Below, piece after piece: positions 27,280-36,387 of a stretch of 64,000 nucleotides of DNA; the first letter of the stretch is position 1, and each line of letters starts with the position of its first letter. Source of the stretch: Paraburkholderia kururiensis JCM 10599 = LMG 19447 (GTDB lineage Bacteria > Pseudomonadota > Gammaproteobacteria > Burkholderiales > Burkholderiaceae); the NCBI RefSeq assembly GCF_003986935.1, contig NZ_RJZE01000005.1, positions 248,001 through 312,000 on the forward strand. The letters run 5' to 3'. The notes under the pieces were generated by a model. It was not told the origin of the DNA and searched no databases. It was given only the letters and a program-made list of their open reading frames with translations. The position numbers were made by a program, and so were the translations under genes.

Positions 27280-29175
27280 TCACACGATCGTGCCTTCGCC
27301 GAGGGCGGCGCCCTGTTGCAGGCGCATCAGGTCGTCCTCGGAACGGTGGCACAGCACGACGGCCCCGTTCGACAGTTGCCGCCGCGACGGCGCCGTCGTA
27401 TTGCACAGCCCGTCCACGCGCATCGGGCACCGCGCGAGGAACGTGCACAGCTCCACGTCTTGTGTGGCCTCTGCCACGGGCGGCAGCTCGCCGTGACAAC
27501 GCGCCGACGCCTCCTCGAGCCAGCCCGCACGCAACTCCGGCGCCGATGAAATAAGCAGGTCCGCATACGGATGGAACGGCGGCTCGCACAGCGCCGTGCG
27601 GTCGCCCGCCTCCACGCGATGCCCCGCGTAGAGCACGACGATGTCGTCGCTGATCGAACGCATCTTGCCGATGTCGTGCGTGATGAAGAGATACGAGACG
27701 CCGAGCTTGCGTTGCAGGTCCGCGAGCAGATCGAGAATGGCCGCACCTACTACGGTGTCGAGCGCGGACGTCACCTCGTCGCAGAGAATCAGGTCCGGTT
27801 CGGCCGCGAGCGCACGGGCAAGATTCACACGCTGCTTCTGCCCGCCCGAAAGCTCCGCCGGCCGTCGCGCGGCGAGCGCCGCGGGCAGTCGCACGAGTTC
27901 GAGCAGCTCGGCCACGCGCGCCTGGGCGCGCGCGCCCTTCATGCCGTGATAGAACGCGAGCGGCCGCGAAAGAATCTGGCCGATGGTGTGAGACGGGTTC
28001 AGCGCCGTGTCGGCGTTCTGGAACACGATCTGAATGCGCCGGAACTGCTCTTTCGTGCGCTGCTCCATGCGTGCCGGCATGGGCTTGCCGTCCAGCAACA
28101 GCTGCCCGCCGCCCACCGGCACGAGCCCGGCAATGACCTTCGCGAGCGTCGTCTTTCCCGAGCCCGATTCGCCGATCACGCCTACCGTCTTGCCGCGATG
28201 AATCACGAGGTCGACGTCGTCGAGAATGCGCGTGGCGGGCAACCCTTTGGCGTCGGTGCGTCCGTAGCCGGCCACGAGGCGTCGCACTTCGAGCAGTGGC
28301 CGTTGCGGCGCGGTACTGGAAGCAACGCCGACCGCGGATGCGGACGTACCCGCCACGCCGTCGCGCACGCCACGCGGCGTCGGCGTAATGGCCGCGATCA
28401 GGCTCTGCGTGTAGCGATGCGCGGGCGCATGCAGGATCTGCTCCGTGCTGCCCACTTCGCGTATCTCGCCGTCGCTCAGCACCACGATGCGGTCGGCCAT
28501 CTGCGCGACCACGGCGAGATCGTGCGAGACGTACACCGCCGTCGTGCCCAGTTCCTTCACGACCTTGCGGAATGCGATGAGCACGTCGATCTGCGTCGTG
28601 ACGTCGAGCGCGGTGGTGGGCTCGTCGAGAATCACGAGTTCGGGGTCGGTGATCAACGCCATCGCAGCAAGCAGCCGCTGCAACTGCCCGCCCGAAACCT
28701 GATGCGGATAGCGTTTGCCGATGTGCTCAGGGTCGGGCAGCGCGAGCGCGCGAAACAGCTCGACGGCCTTGGCCTGCGCCGCGCTCTTGCTCAACGTGCC
28801 GTGAATCAGCGCGCTTTCGATCACCTGATCGAGAATCGTGCGCGCCGGGTTGAACGCGGCCGCGGCACTTTGCGCGATATACGAAACCTTGCGGCCACGC
28901 AACGCAGCGAGTTGATCGGGCGACAGCGAACGCACGTCGCAGCCGCCCACGCGAATCGAGCCGCCCGCAATGCGGCAGCCGCTGCGCGCGTGGCCCATCA
29001 GCGAAAGCGCGATAGTCGTCTTGCCCGAACCCGATTCGCCGATCAGCGCGAGCACCTCGCCGCGCGCCACGTCGAAATCGATGCCACGCACGATGGGTGT
29101 TTCGGCGCCGCCATCGGCCGAGCCGACCACGCGCAGGCCGCGCACTTCCACCAGGTTGCCGGTGTTCGCGTTCAT
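27280..29175 (-). CDS. Fused dipeptide/oligopeptide-type ABC transporter ATPase (DppD-DppF)
   Basis: At 631 residues this protein holds two ATPase domains. The first has Walker A GESGSGKTTIALSL, signature VSGGQLQRLL and Walker B LVILDEPTTALD. The second has GESGSGKTTLAKVI, LSGGQKQRVN and LILCDEVTSALD. Each is followed by an oligopeptide-type C-terminal cap, the last with the cysteine pattern CTFLARCPMRVDGLC. It powers the import complex formed by the two permeases upstream. The single-chain arrangement replaces separate DppD and DppF proteins. Confidence 0.92.
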   Translation of the reverse strand: MNANTGNLVEVRGLRVVGSADGGAETPIVRGIDFDVARGEVLALIGESGSGKTTIALSLMGHARSGCRIAGGSIRVGGCDVRSLSPDQLAALRGRKVSYIAQSAAAAFNPARTILDQVIESALIHGTLSKSAAQAKAVELFRALALPDPEHIGKRYPHQVSGGQLQRLLAAMALITDPELVILDEPTTALDVTTQIDVLIAFRKVVKELGTTAVYVSHDLAVVAQMADRIVVLSDGEIREVGSTEQILHAPAHRYTQSLIAAITPTPRGVRDGVAGTSASAVGVASSTAPQRPLLEVRRLVAGYGRTDAKGLPATRILDDVDLVIHRGKTVGVIGESGSGKTTLAKVIAGLVPVGGGQLLLDGKPMPARMEQRTKEQFRRIQIVFQNADTALNPSHTIGQILSRPLAFYHGMKGARAQARVAELLELVRLPAALAARRPAELSGGQKQRVNLARALAAEPDLILCDEVTSALDTVVGAAILDLLADLQRKLGVSYLFITHDIGKMRSISDDIVVLYAGHRVEAGDRTALCEPPFHPYADLLISSAPELRAGWLEEASARCHGELPPVAEATQDVELCTFLARCPMRVDGLCNTTAPSRRQLSNGAVVLCHRSEDDLMRLQQGAALGEGTIV

Positions 29176-29176
29176 C

Positions 29177-30169
29177 TCAGACTCCCCCTACCGGCCGGCG
29201 CGCACGCAGGCGGTTACCCGTGCTGCCGCGCAGACCGTCGATCAGCAGGTTCACGCCCACCGTGAGCAGCGCAATGGCAATGGCCGGCATCAGCACCACA
29301 GGCGCGCCATCGCCCAGGCACGCAATGTTCTCGCGCACGAGCGAGCCCAGGTCCGCGTACGGCGGCTGCACGCCAAGGCCCAGGAAACTGAGGCCGCTCA
29401 GCAGCAGCACCACGAACACGAAGCGCAGCCCCAGGTCCGCGAGCATGGGGTGAATCATGTTCGGCAGGATTTCGAAGCAACAGATGTAGATCGCGTTTTC
29501 GCCGCGCACGCGCGCCACCTGTACGTACTCGAGCGAGCTGATGTTCACCGCGAGCGCGCGTGCAATGCGATAGGCGCCGGGCGTATAGCTCACGGCGGCC
29601 GTAAGAATCAGGAGCGGCAGCGACGAGCCGAACGCCGCCACCACCATCAACGCAAACATCTTGGTGGGAATCGAGCTGACGGCGTCGAGCACGCGGCTCA
29701 TCGTTTCGTCCACGGCCTTGCCCGCCACTGCAGCGAGCAACCCAAGACTCGTGCCGACGAAGGCCGCCATGGAAGCCGCCGCCAGCGCGAGCAGCACCGT
29801 GAGGCGCGTGCCGTGAATGATGCGGCTCAGCATGTCGCGGCCGATGTAATCCGAGCCGAGCGGCAGCTTCGCGCTGAAGCCGGCGAACACGTCCGCCGAC
29901 ACAATGGCGCCTTCGGAATGCGGCGCGAGCCACGGGCCGACCACCGCGACGAACAGCATGAACGCCACCATCACGAGACCGATGCGTCCGCTCGTCGAAA
30001 GCCGGAGCTTGCGCCGCGCGCGGCGTGCAGGCGGTGCGGAACCCGCCGAACCGGTGGAACCACCGGCCCCGTTCGCACCGCCGGATGCGGGTTCCGGAAA
30101 GGACGAAGACATGCTGGCGCTCCTTGTCAGCGCGACCGGCGAACGGCGCAGGAAAGTGAGGCGGTTCAT
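29177..30169 (-). CDS. ABC transporter permease, DppC type
   Basis: About 330 residues with a Pro/Gly/Ser/Ala-rich N-terminal region, then LSTSGRIGLVMVAFMLFVAVVGPWLAPH and the characteristic PLGSDYIGRDMLSRIIHGTRLTV of DppC/OppC proteins. The coupling loop is FEILPNMIHPMLADLG. I use the ATG at 30169, which overlaps the DppB-like stop (ATGA); an ATG at 30112 (MSSSFPEP) has a better AAGGAG site and is a real alternative. It forms the channel with the DppB-like permease. Confidence 0.9.
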   Translation of the reverse strand: MNRLTFLRRSPVALTRSASMSSSFPEPASGGANGAGGSTGSAGSAPPARRARRKLRLSTSGRIGLVMVAFMLFVAVVGPWLAPHSEGAIVSADVFAGFSAKLPLGSDYIGRDMLSRIIHGTRLTVLLALAAASMAAFVGTSLGLLAAVAGKAVDETMSRVLDAVSSIPTKMFALMVVAAFGSSLPLLILTAAVSYTPGAYRIARALAVNISSLEYVQVARVRGENAIYICCFEILPNMIHPMLADLGLRFVFVVLLLSGLSFLGLGVQPPYADLGSLVRENIACLGDGAPVVLMPAIAIALLTVGVNLLIDGLRGSTGNRLRARRPVGGV

Positions 30170-31119
30170 GTGCGCAACCTCGGGTTGGACACGATCGCGC
30201 AGAGGTCCGCGAGCGTGACGAGTATCAGATACGCGAGACAGAACAGCATCGTGCACGCCTGCACGAGCGGAATGTCGCGATTGCTCACGGCATCCACCAT
30301 GAGCCGCGCGAGCCCCGGATAGTTGAAGATGGTTTCCACGATGATCACGCCGCCCAGCAGATACGACAGGCTCAGCGCCACTGCATTCGCGATAGGCCCG
30401 ATCGCGTTGGGCAACGCGTGACGCAGTACGACGCGCGCGGGCCGCGCCCCTTTGAGAATCGCCATTTCCACATACGACGCGCGCAATTGCTCGACCACGG
30501 CGGCACGCGTCATGCGCGCCATCTGCGCGACGATCACGCAGCACAGCGTGATGACGGGCATCGCGTAGGCACGCAGGAACTGGTTGAACGTTTCGATCTC
30601 GCCGCCGTACGACAGCGCGGAAAGCCAGCGCAGCTTCACGGCGAAGATCAGCACCGCGAACGTGGCGATCAGGAATTCGGGCGTGGCCACCAGCGACAGC
30701 GTGCCCAGGCTCACAATGCGATCGAGCAACGTGCCCTGCTTCACGGCGGCCAGAATGCCGAGCCCGATGGCGAACGGCACGGACACCACCGTCGTGATGG
30801 CAGCCAGCGACAACGACTTCGGCAGGCGGCCCGCAATGAGTTCGCTAACGGGCATGCTCGCCGAAAGCGACGTGCCGAAGTTGCCGTGCGAGATGCCCGC
30901 GAGCCAGTGGAGATAACGCAGCCAGGCGGGCTGGTCGAGCCCGAACTGCTGGCGCAACGCGGCCACAGTGTCGGCCGTGGCCGCCTGGCCCATCGCCTGC
31001 TGCGCCGCGTCGCCGGGCAGCAGGTTGGTGATCGTGAAAATGATGAGCGACACGATCAGCAGCATGAGCAGCGTCAGCGCGAGGCGCCGCACGATCAACG
31101 AAGCAACGGTCTGGTTCAT
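30166..31119 (-). CDS. ABC transporter permease, DppB type
   Basis: The 317-residue protein has six predicted membrane helices and the DppB landmarks: VRRLALTLLMLLIVSLIIFTIT at the start, LPGDAA, a FGLDQPAWLRYLHWLAG loop, and the coupling helix LRHALPNAIGPIANA. It starts at 31119, 153 bp after the binding protein gene. The DppC-like gene overlaps its stop. Substrate class (di/oligopeptide or another nickel- or opine-type solute) cannot be told from the permease. Confidence 0.92.
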   Translation of the reverse strand: MNQTVASLIVRRLALTLLMLLIVSLIIFTITNLLPGDAAQQAMGQAATADTVAALRQQFGLDQPAWLRYLHWLAGISHGNFGTSLSASMPVSELIAGRLPKSLSLAAITTVVSVPFAIGLGILAAVKQGTLLDRIVSLGTLSLVATPEFLIATFAVLIFAVKLRWLSALSYGGEIETFNQFLRAYAMPVITLCCVIVAQMARMTRAAVVEQLRASYVEMAILKGARPARVVLRHALPNAIGPIANAVALSLSYLLGGVIIVETIFNYPGLARLMVDAVSNRDIPLVQACTMLFCLAYLILVTLADLCAIVSNPRLRT

Positions 31120-31272
31120 GGTTCCTGCCCGGTAGAACGGCTAGACGCCCAACAGCACGGTTGCGATGACGCCAGCCGCGCGTGCCACCGCGCAGCCGGC
31201 CTGTCGTATGGGCCCCCACAACGTCGGGAGCACGGCGCGCGCCGCATCAACGCGCGCCTGCGCCCGCGAGCA

Positions 31273-32850
31273 TCAGGCTTCCCACCACACGTGCTCGGCA
31301 AACGAGAAGCCCATCATCGCCCCGGTCGGGATGGAACCCAAGCCCTTCAGGCGCTTGTCGTAGCCATCCAGCAGGCTAAGGAAGGTGGGAATGCCGATGC
31401 CGCCTTCCTTGCTCACGAGCACCTGCATGTCGGCGTACATCTGCTTGCGCTTGGCGTCGTCGGTTTCGGCGCGCGCGGCGAGCAGTAGTTGATCGAACTT
31501 CGGGTTCTTCCACCCGGACTCGTTCCACGGCGCATCGGACTTGAAGAACTGCGTGAAGAGCACGTCGGCGCTGGGACGCGGATTGATGCTGCCGAAGCCG
31601 AGCGGATGCTTCATCCAGTGGTTCGACCAGTAACCGTCCGCGGGCACGCGGTTCACCTGCAGGTTCATGCCGATCTTCTGCGCGCTTTGTTGCATGAGCA
31701 CGGCCATTTCGATCGAACCGTTGGCGTCCGAGGTGGCGAAGACGGGCGGAATCGCCGCGCCGATGGCGCCTGCCTTTTGCAGGTGGAACTTGGCGCGGTC
31801 CAGATCGTAGGGACGCTGCGGCAAGCCCGCGAAGTAGTAGCGGTGTCCAGGCGGAATCGGCTGGTCGTTGCCTACCACGGCAAAGCCGCGAAACACGGCC
31901 GTGCGGATCTGATCGCGATCGAACAGATACTTCATGCCTTCCACGAAGTCCGGGTTGCCGGTGAGCGGGTTGTCGCGCCGCATGATGAGGTCGGTGTAGA
32001 GGCCCGACTTCGTTTCCTGAATCGCGTAGCCCGGCGTGGACGCAATGCGTTGTGTGGCACGCGGATCGACGCCGTTGATCAGATGCACGTCGCCCGAGAG
32101 CAGCGCGTTCGCGCGGGCCGCGTCGTCGGAAATGCCGATCAGTTCCACCTCGTCGAGATAGGGCTTGCCCTGGCGCCAGTAGTTGTCGTTACGCACGCCC
32201 ACCGTGGTGACGCCGGGTTTGAAGGTCTTGAGCTTGTAGGGGCCGGTGCCCACTGCGGTGGAGAAATCCGTCGTACCGTCGCGGATGATGACGAGCTGCG
32301 GCGTGGCGAGAATAACGGGCAGATCGGCATTCGGCTGCGTGAGCGTGATGGTCACTTCGTTCGGGCCGGTGGCCTTCACGTCGGCGAACTGGTCGGCCAG
32401 CGACTTCACCTTCGACGCCGTGGCCGGGTTCTTGTGGCGCAGCAGCGAGTACGTCACGTCGGCGGGCGTGAGCGGCTTGCCGTCGTGAAAGGTCACGCCC
32501 TTGCGCAGCTTCAAGACCCACGTCTTCGCGTCCGTCGTGTCCAGCGACTCGGCTAGCGCGGGCTGCGGCGTGAGGCTCGGGTCGAACTGCGTGAGCCCGC
32601 TGTAGATCATGAAAAAGCGGATGTAGTCCGAGCCCGAGGAGCCCTTCGCAGGATCGAGCGTATCGGATGTGGATATCGACTCGTAAGCCGCGCGTACCTT
32701 GCCGCCGCGTTTGGGCGCATCGGCCGCGAAGGCGCTTTTCGCTCCCGCGAGCAGGCCTCCCGCGCCCGAGGCCAGCATGCCGCCCAGAGCCAATACACGC
32801 ATCATGTCGCGGCGGCTGAAACCACCCTGTTTGATTTCATCGTCGTTCAT
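31273..32850 (-). CDS. Periplasmic solute-binding protein, family 5 (peptide type), Tat-exported
   Basis: This 525-residue protein starts MNDDEIKQGGFSRRDMMRVLAL at 32850. The SRRDMM twin-arginine motif and following AAGAKSAFAADA cleavage site suggest Tat export. The SBP_bac_5 body contains RKGVTFHDGKPLTPADVTYSLLR and GTGPYKLKTF. It captures the transported solute in the periplasm for the Dpp-type complex. As first gene of the operon leading to HyuAB, it should bind the pathway substrate, perhaps a cyclic or modified dipeptide. Confidence 0.92.
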   Translation of the reverse strand: MNDDEIKQGGFSRRDMMRVLALGGMLASGAGGLLAGAKSAFAADAPKRGGKVRAAYESISTSDTLDPAKGSSGSDYIRFFMIYSGLTQFDPSLTPQPALAESLDTTDAKTWVLKLRKGVTFHDGKPLTPADVTYSLLRHKNPATASKVKSLADQFADVKATGPNEVTITLTQPNADLPVILATPQLVIIRDGTTDFSTAVGTGPYKLKTFKPGVTTVGVRNDNYWRQGKPYLDEVELIGISDDAARANALLSGDVHLINGVDPRATQRIASTPGYAIQETKSGLYTDLIMRRDNPLTGNPDFVEGMKYLFDRDQIRTAVFRGFAVVGNDQPIPPGHRYYFAGLPQRPYDLDRAKFHLQKAGAIGAAIPPVFATSDANGSIEMAVLMQQSAQKIGMNLQVNRVPADGYWSNHWMKHPLGFGSINPRPSADVLFTQFFKSDAPWNESGWKNPKFDQLLLAARAETDDAKRKQMYADMQVLVSKEGGIGIPTFLSLLDGYDKRLKGLGSIPTGAMMGFSFAEHVWWEA

Positions 32851-33414
32851 GGAACCTGCTCCTCGGACAAAGGGAAAGTGACCGCAGTGTTTTATGCTGC
32901 CGCTCCTGGTATCGCTCGCCGCGCCTTTTGCTGGTCGCCTGCAAGGTCTCCTGCGCCCGCCGGGGTCCGCCCCTGCCCTGTCTGGCAAAGCTCACCGCCC
33001 GCGTGCTGATTGAATTTAAGCATCGCCAAATTAATGGAATGTCCTGATTCGCGAAGGCGCGCAATCGAAAGTCGCCGTTTTGATAGGCTCTCGCAGCAGG
33101 AATTGCTATGGCCGCCGCAGTGCCCTCTGCACGGGGGCCGGAGGTTGGGGTTACACCTTAGAGCGCGCGGTCTGCCCGGGCAATGCGTGACGTGCGGCAA
33201 TGATTTGCAAGGATTTCGTCCCGCCGCGTGGTTGCACGTGCGGACAAACCCCCAAAATGCTCAAGCCGGACGGCCCTGTTGCCGTTTACGGGAGTAGCAG
33301 CACGCGGCTTCGCGGGGCACGGGCTTCCAGATCCGTGCCGCAGGCAGCAGCCGCAAGGAGACTGCACTCACATTGCTACATTGAAGTCGTTTCTGAATAC
33401 GTCAGCGGGACATC
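32851..33414. other. Divergent intergenic region between peptide ABC operon and GGDEF-EAL gene
   Basis: Short frames in these 564 bases look like chance. An AT-richer patch at about 33008-33055, including TTTAAGC and TTAAT, is the likeliest place for the promoter of the minus-strand binding protein gene. I see no clear terminator or riboswitch. Confidence 0.45.
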
Positions 33415-35433
33415 ATGACAAGTCGCCCGGTTCATCGCGCATGGATACTCCGCTGCAGACGCGCCGTCGAAAGATGCGCGAGGCTGTTCGCGGTTCCGGC
33501 GGAGAATCCCGAGCTCATCCGCTCGCAATCCGCTGCGCTTTCCACGCAGATTCCTCTGCTGTATTTCATCCTCGTCACCAACAGCGTGGCGCTTGCACTC
33601 ACGCATCTGCACTCGGCGCCCATGTGGATGACCGTCTGGGCGCCCGGCGCCTTGTGCGGCTTCTGCATCGTGCGGCTCTTCTGGTGGCGGCGCATTCGCA
33701 ACGTCGAAGTGGATACAGCCACGCACCTGAGGCGGCTGCGGCTCACGCTGCGCCTCGTGCCCGTGCTCGGCGTGCTGTTCACGGCCTGGGGTTTTAACCT
33801 CTACCAGTACGGCGACGCCTATGCCCAGGCGCACGTGGCGTTCTACATGGCGATCACCGTGATCGGCTGCATTTTTTGCCTGATGCACCTGCGCGGCGCG
33901 GCGCTCATGCTGGCCGCCATCGTGATCCTGCCGTTCGCGGTGTTCTTCTCGCTCACGGGCAACCTGGTATTCATGCTGATGGCGGCGAACCTGCTGCTCG
34001 TATGGGTCGCGATGATCTTCGTGCTGCTCGTGCACTACCGCGACTTTGCGCGGCTCGTGGAATCCACCGTGACGCTCAGGTTGCGCCAGGCCGAAACGCA
34101 ACGCTTGAGCGACGAGAATTTCCGGCTCGCGAATCTCGATTCGCTCACGGGCCTGCCGAACCGGCGCGCGTTCCTCGCGCACATCGACAGCATGGCGTCA
34201 GCGGCGGACAGCAACAGCGCGATCCGGCCGAAAGGCGCGAGCCCTATCGTGATCGGGCTCATCGATCTGGACGACTTCAAGCTCGTCAACGACGCCTACG
34301 GCCACAGCACCGGCGACCGCGTGCTCGCCGAAGTGGGCCGCCGCCTGCTGGACTTCAGCACGAACCCCGTGTTTTTCGCGCGGCTGGGCGGCGACGAATT
34401 CGGCATGCTGCTGCGCGAAAACCTCTCTACAGACGAATTGATGGCCCGCGGCCGCGTGCTCTGCCGGCTGCTTCAACAGCCGTACGAATTGGGCGACCTC
34501 ACGCTGCGGCTCACGGCATCGGTGGGTTTTGCGGCGTCGGACGGCCCGGTGGAGCGCCCCGAACTGCTCTTCGAGCAAGCCGACCACGCGCTCTACTACG
34601 CCAAGCAGAACGCGCGGGGCGAACCGGTCATCTTCTCGCACACGCATGAAAGCGAGCGGCGGCGCATGGGGCTCATCGAACAGGCGCTCGCACATGCGGA
34701 CCTCGAGCACGAGCTAACGGTCGCGTTCCAGCCTATCGTCGAATTGCCGAACCACCGTATTCTGGGTTTCGAGGCGCTGGCGCGCTGGACGCATGAGCGG
34801 TTAGGCGAGGTGCCGCCTGCCGAATTCATCGCGTGTGCGGAGCGCTCCAACCGCATCCTGGTGGTGAGCGAAGTGCTGCTGAAAAAGGCGCTGGCCGAGG
34901 CGCGGCGTTGGCCCGACGACACGTGGGTGTCGTTCAACCTTTCGGCGCGCGACATCGGCTCGCCCGAAGCGACGCAACGCATCGCCGACATCGTGCTCGC
35001 GAGCGGCGTGCCGCCTCATCGCATCGAGATGGAGATCACCGAAACGGCGCTGGTGAGCGACTTCGATCTGGCAAGCGAATCGCTGCGGCTGCTCAAGCAA
35101 CTGGGCGTGCGCATTGCACTCGACGACTTCGGCACCGGCTTTTCAAGCCTCACCTACGTGCACCGGCTGCCGCTCGACAAGATCAAGATCGACCGCAGCT
35201 TCGTGAGCGACATCGTGCACAACGCGACGGGGCAAAGCGTGGTGAAGTCCATCGTGGATCTGTGCCGCAACCTCGATCTGGACTGCGTGGTGGAAGGCGC
35301 CGAAGACGAGGAGCAGGTGCGCATTCTGCACGAGCTGGGGTGCCGCAAGATGCAGGGCTATCTGTTCGGCAAGCCGATGGCGGGTGACGCGGCCTGTGCG
35401 CTGCTCAGCCGGGAAACGATTCAGGCGGCTTGA
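33415..35433 (+). CDS. Membrane GGDEF-EAL diguanylate cyclase/phosphodiesterase
   Basis: A 672-residue protein with five or six N-terminal membrane helices (about residues 45-220), a GGDEF domain with intact motif at 325-329 (RLGGDEFG), and an EAL domain with E453-A-L. Other EAL residues appear intact: FNLSARD, MEITETAL, IALDDFGTGFSS, KIKID and the VVEGAEDEEQ glutamate. Both c-di-GMP synthesis and degradation are therefore possible. No RxxD inhibitory site precedes the GGDEF motif. The ribosome site at the chosen ATG is weak. The gene is monocistronic and convergent with the IclR gene. Confidence 0.92.
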   Translation: MTSRPVHRAWILRCRRAVERCARLFAVPAENPELIRSQSAALSTQIPLLYFILVTNSVALALTHLHSAPMWMTVWAPGALCGFCIVRLFWWRRIRNVEVDTATHLRRLRLTLRLVPVLGVLFTAWGFNLYQYGDAYAQAHVAFYMAITVIGCIFCLMHLRGAALMLAAIVILPFAVFFSLTGNLVFMLMAANLLLVWVAMIFVLLVHYRDFARLVESTVTLRLRQAETQRLSDENFRLANLDSLTGLPNRRAFLAHIDSMASAADSNSAIRPKGASPIVIGLIDLDDFKLVNDAYGHSTGDRVLAEVGRRLLDFSTNPVFFARLGGDEFGMLLRENLSTDELMARGRVLCRLLQQPYELGDLTLRLTASVGFAASDGPVERPELLFEQADHALYYAKQNARGEPVIFSHTHESERRRMGLIEQALAHADLEHELTVAFQPIVELPNHRILGFEALARWTHERLGEVPPAEFIACAERSNRILVVSEVLLKKALAEARRWPDDTWVSFNLSARDIGSPEATQRIADIVLASGVPPHRIEMEITETALVSDFDLASESLRLLKQLGVRIALDDFGTGFSSLTYVHRLPLDKIKIDRSFVSDIVHNATGQSVVKSIVDLCRNLDLDCVVEGAEDEEQVRILHELGCRKMQGYLFGKPMAGDAACALLSRETIQAA

Positions 35434-35512
35434 GTTGCCGGCGGTGTGAATGGCGGGCGGCAGGCGCGGAAGGCCAACGCGGCCGACCGCACGGCTCGCA
35501 CCCTTTAGCGAT

Positions 35513-36283
35513 TCAAAGCACGTTCAGCATCGCCAGCGCCGTTTCCTGCATGTGCGGCAGCACGCGCTTGAGCGACGCGTCCGCCGTCTCGTCGCCCATC
35601 GGCATGTTGGTGCTCAGTGCCGCCACCACCTGGCCGTGCCGGTTTTTCAGCGGAATGGCGATGCCTCTTACCCCCACCTGCAATTGCTGCTCGATGATCG
35701 CGTAGCCCTTCGCGCGGGCGCGCCGAATGCTGGTCAACAGCTTCGCGGGGTCCGTAATGGTGTGCGGCGTGAAGGGGTGCAGCGGGGTCGAGTTGAGCCA
35801 GTCCACCACGGCGTGCTCGTCCGGCTCGAATGCGAGCAGCACGACGCCGGGCGACGTGAGCGGCGCCGGCACGCGCGCACCGAGCACGAAGCCCGTGGTC
35901 ATCACGCGCGACGGGCTGTTGCGCGCAATGAACACGAGTTCCCATTCATCGAGCACGCTGATGTACACGCCCTCGCCAATCGCCGCGCTCAATTGCTGCA
36001 GATACGGCTGCACCATGCGCGGCAGGCGCGCCGAATCGAAATACGACCAGCCGACGCGCAGCACGCGCGGCGTGAGTCCGAAGAGCTTGCCGTCCGTGTA
36101 GAGATACCCGAGATGCTCGAGCGTGAGCAGATAGCGGCGAGCGGCGGTGCGGGTCAAGCCCGTGCGCTCCGCGGCCTGGGTGGGCGTCATGCGGGGATGG
36201 GAGTCGTCGAAGGCTTCCAGGATCGCGAGGCCCTTTTCGAGCCCTGCGATCCAGTCGCGCCTTGCCAGCGGTGTCTTGCTCAT
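35513..36283 (-). CDS. IclR family regulator, PcaR/PobR-like
   Basis: The 256-residue protein has the N-terminal winged helix (GLEKGLAILEAFDDSHPRMTPTQAAERTGLTRTAARRYLLTLEHLGYL) and the C-terminal IclR effector domain (GVYISVLDEWELVFIARN and IIEQQLQVGVRGIAIPLKN). These segments are those of the PcaR/PobR/PcaU branch that controls protocatechuate and beta-ketoadipate genes. A sequence at 37836-37850 equals the PcaR-binding motif known to me from Pseudomonas putida, upstream of the adjacent transporter gene. It lies 92 bp beyond that transporter's stop, on the same strand. Confidence 0.9.
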   Translation of the reverse strand: MSKTPLARRDWIAGLEKGLAILEAFDDSHPRMTPTQAAERTGLTRTAARRYLLTLEHLGYLYTDGKLFGLTPRVLRVGWSYFDSARLPRMVQPYLQQLSAAIGEGVYISVLDEWELVFIARNSPSRVMTTGFVLGARVPAPLTSPGVVLLAFEPDEHAVVDWLNSTPLHPFTPHTITDPAKLLTSIRRARAKGYAIIEQQLQVGVRGIAIPLKNRHGQVVAALSTNMPMGDETADASLKRVLPHMQETALAMLNVL

Positions 36284-36354
36284 GGGTGTAGCGACCGTTG
36301 TCGTTCGATCGTTGCGCGCGCGGCTGGCGAGCCGCGGCGCAATGTGTTGCGGAT

Positions 36355-36387
36355 CAGGCTTTTTTCAGGCCTTTTTCAGGCCTTTTT
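36355..36387 (-). repeat. Three tandem 11-bp repeats at the transporter stop codon
   Basis: CAGGCTTTTTT, CAGGCCTTTTT and CAGGCCTTTTT lie head to tail. On the coding strand each unit contains GCCTGAAAAA; the last copy supplies the final Ala codon and TGA stop of the MHS transporter. The repeats look like slippage duplication at the 3' end and do not change the protein. Confidence 0.85.

Noticed and set aside
24996..27554. Long plus-strand open frame (852 residues) opposite the HyuA gene
   Set aside because: Arg/His-rich with no recognisable motif, antisense to a clear HyuA protein. It is a high-GC mirror frame.
27571..29265. Plus-strand open frame opposite the fused ABC ATPase
   Set aside because: No homology signs; the minus strand has two complete ATPase domains.
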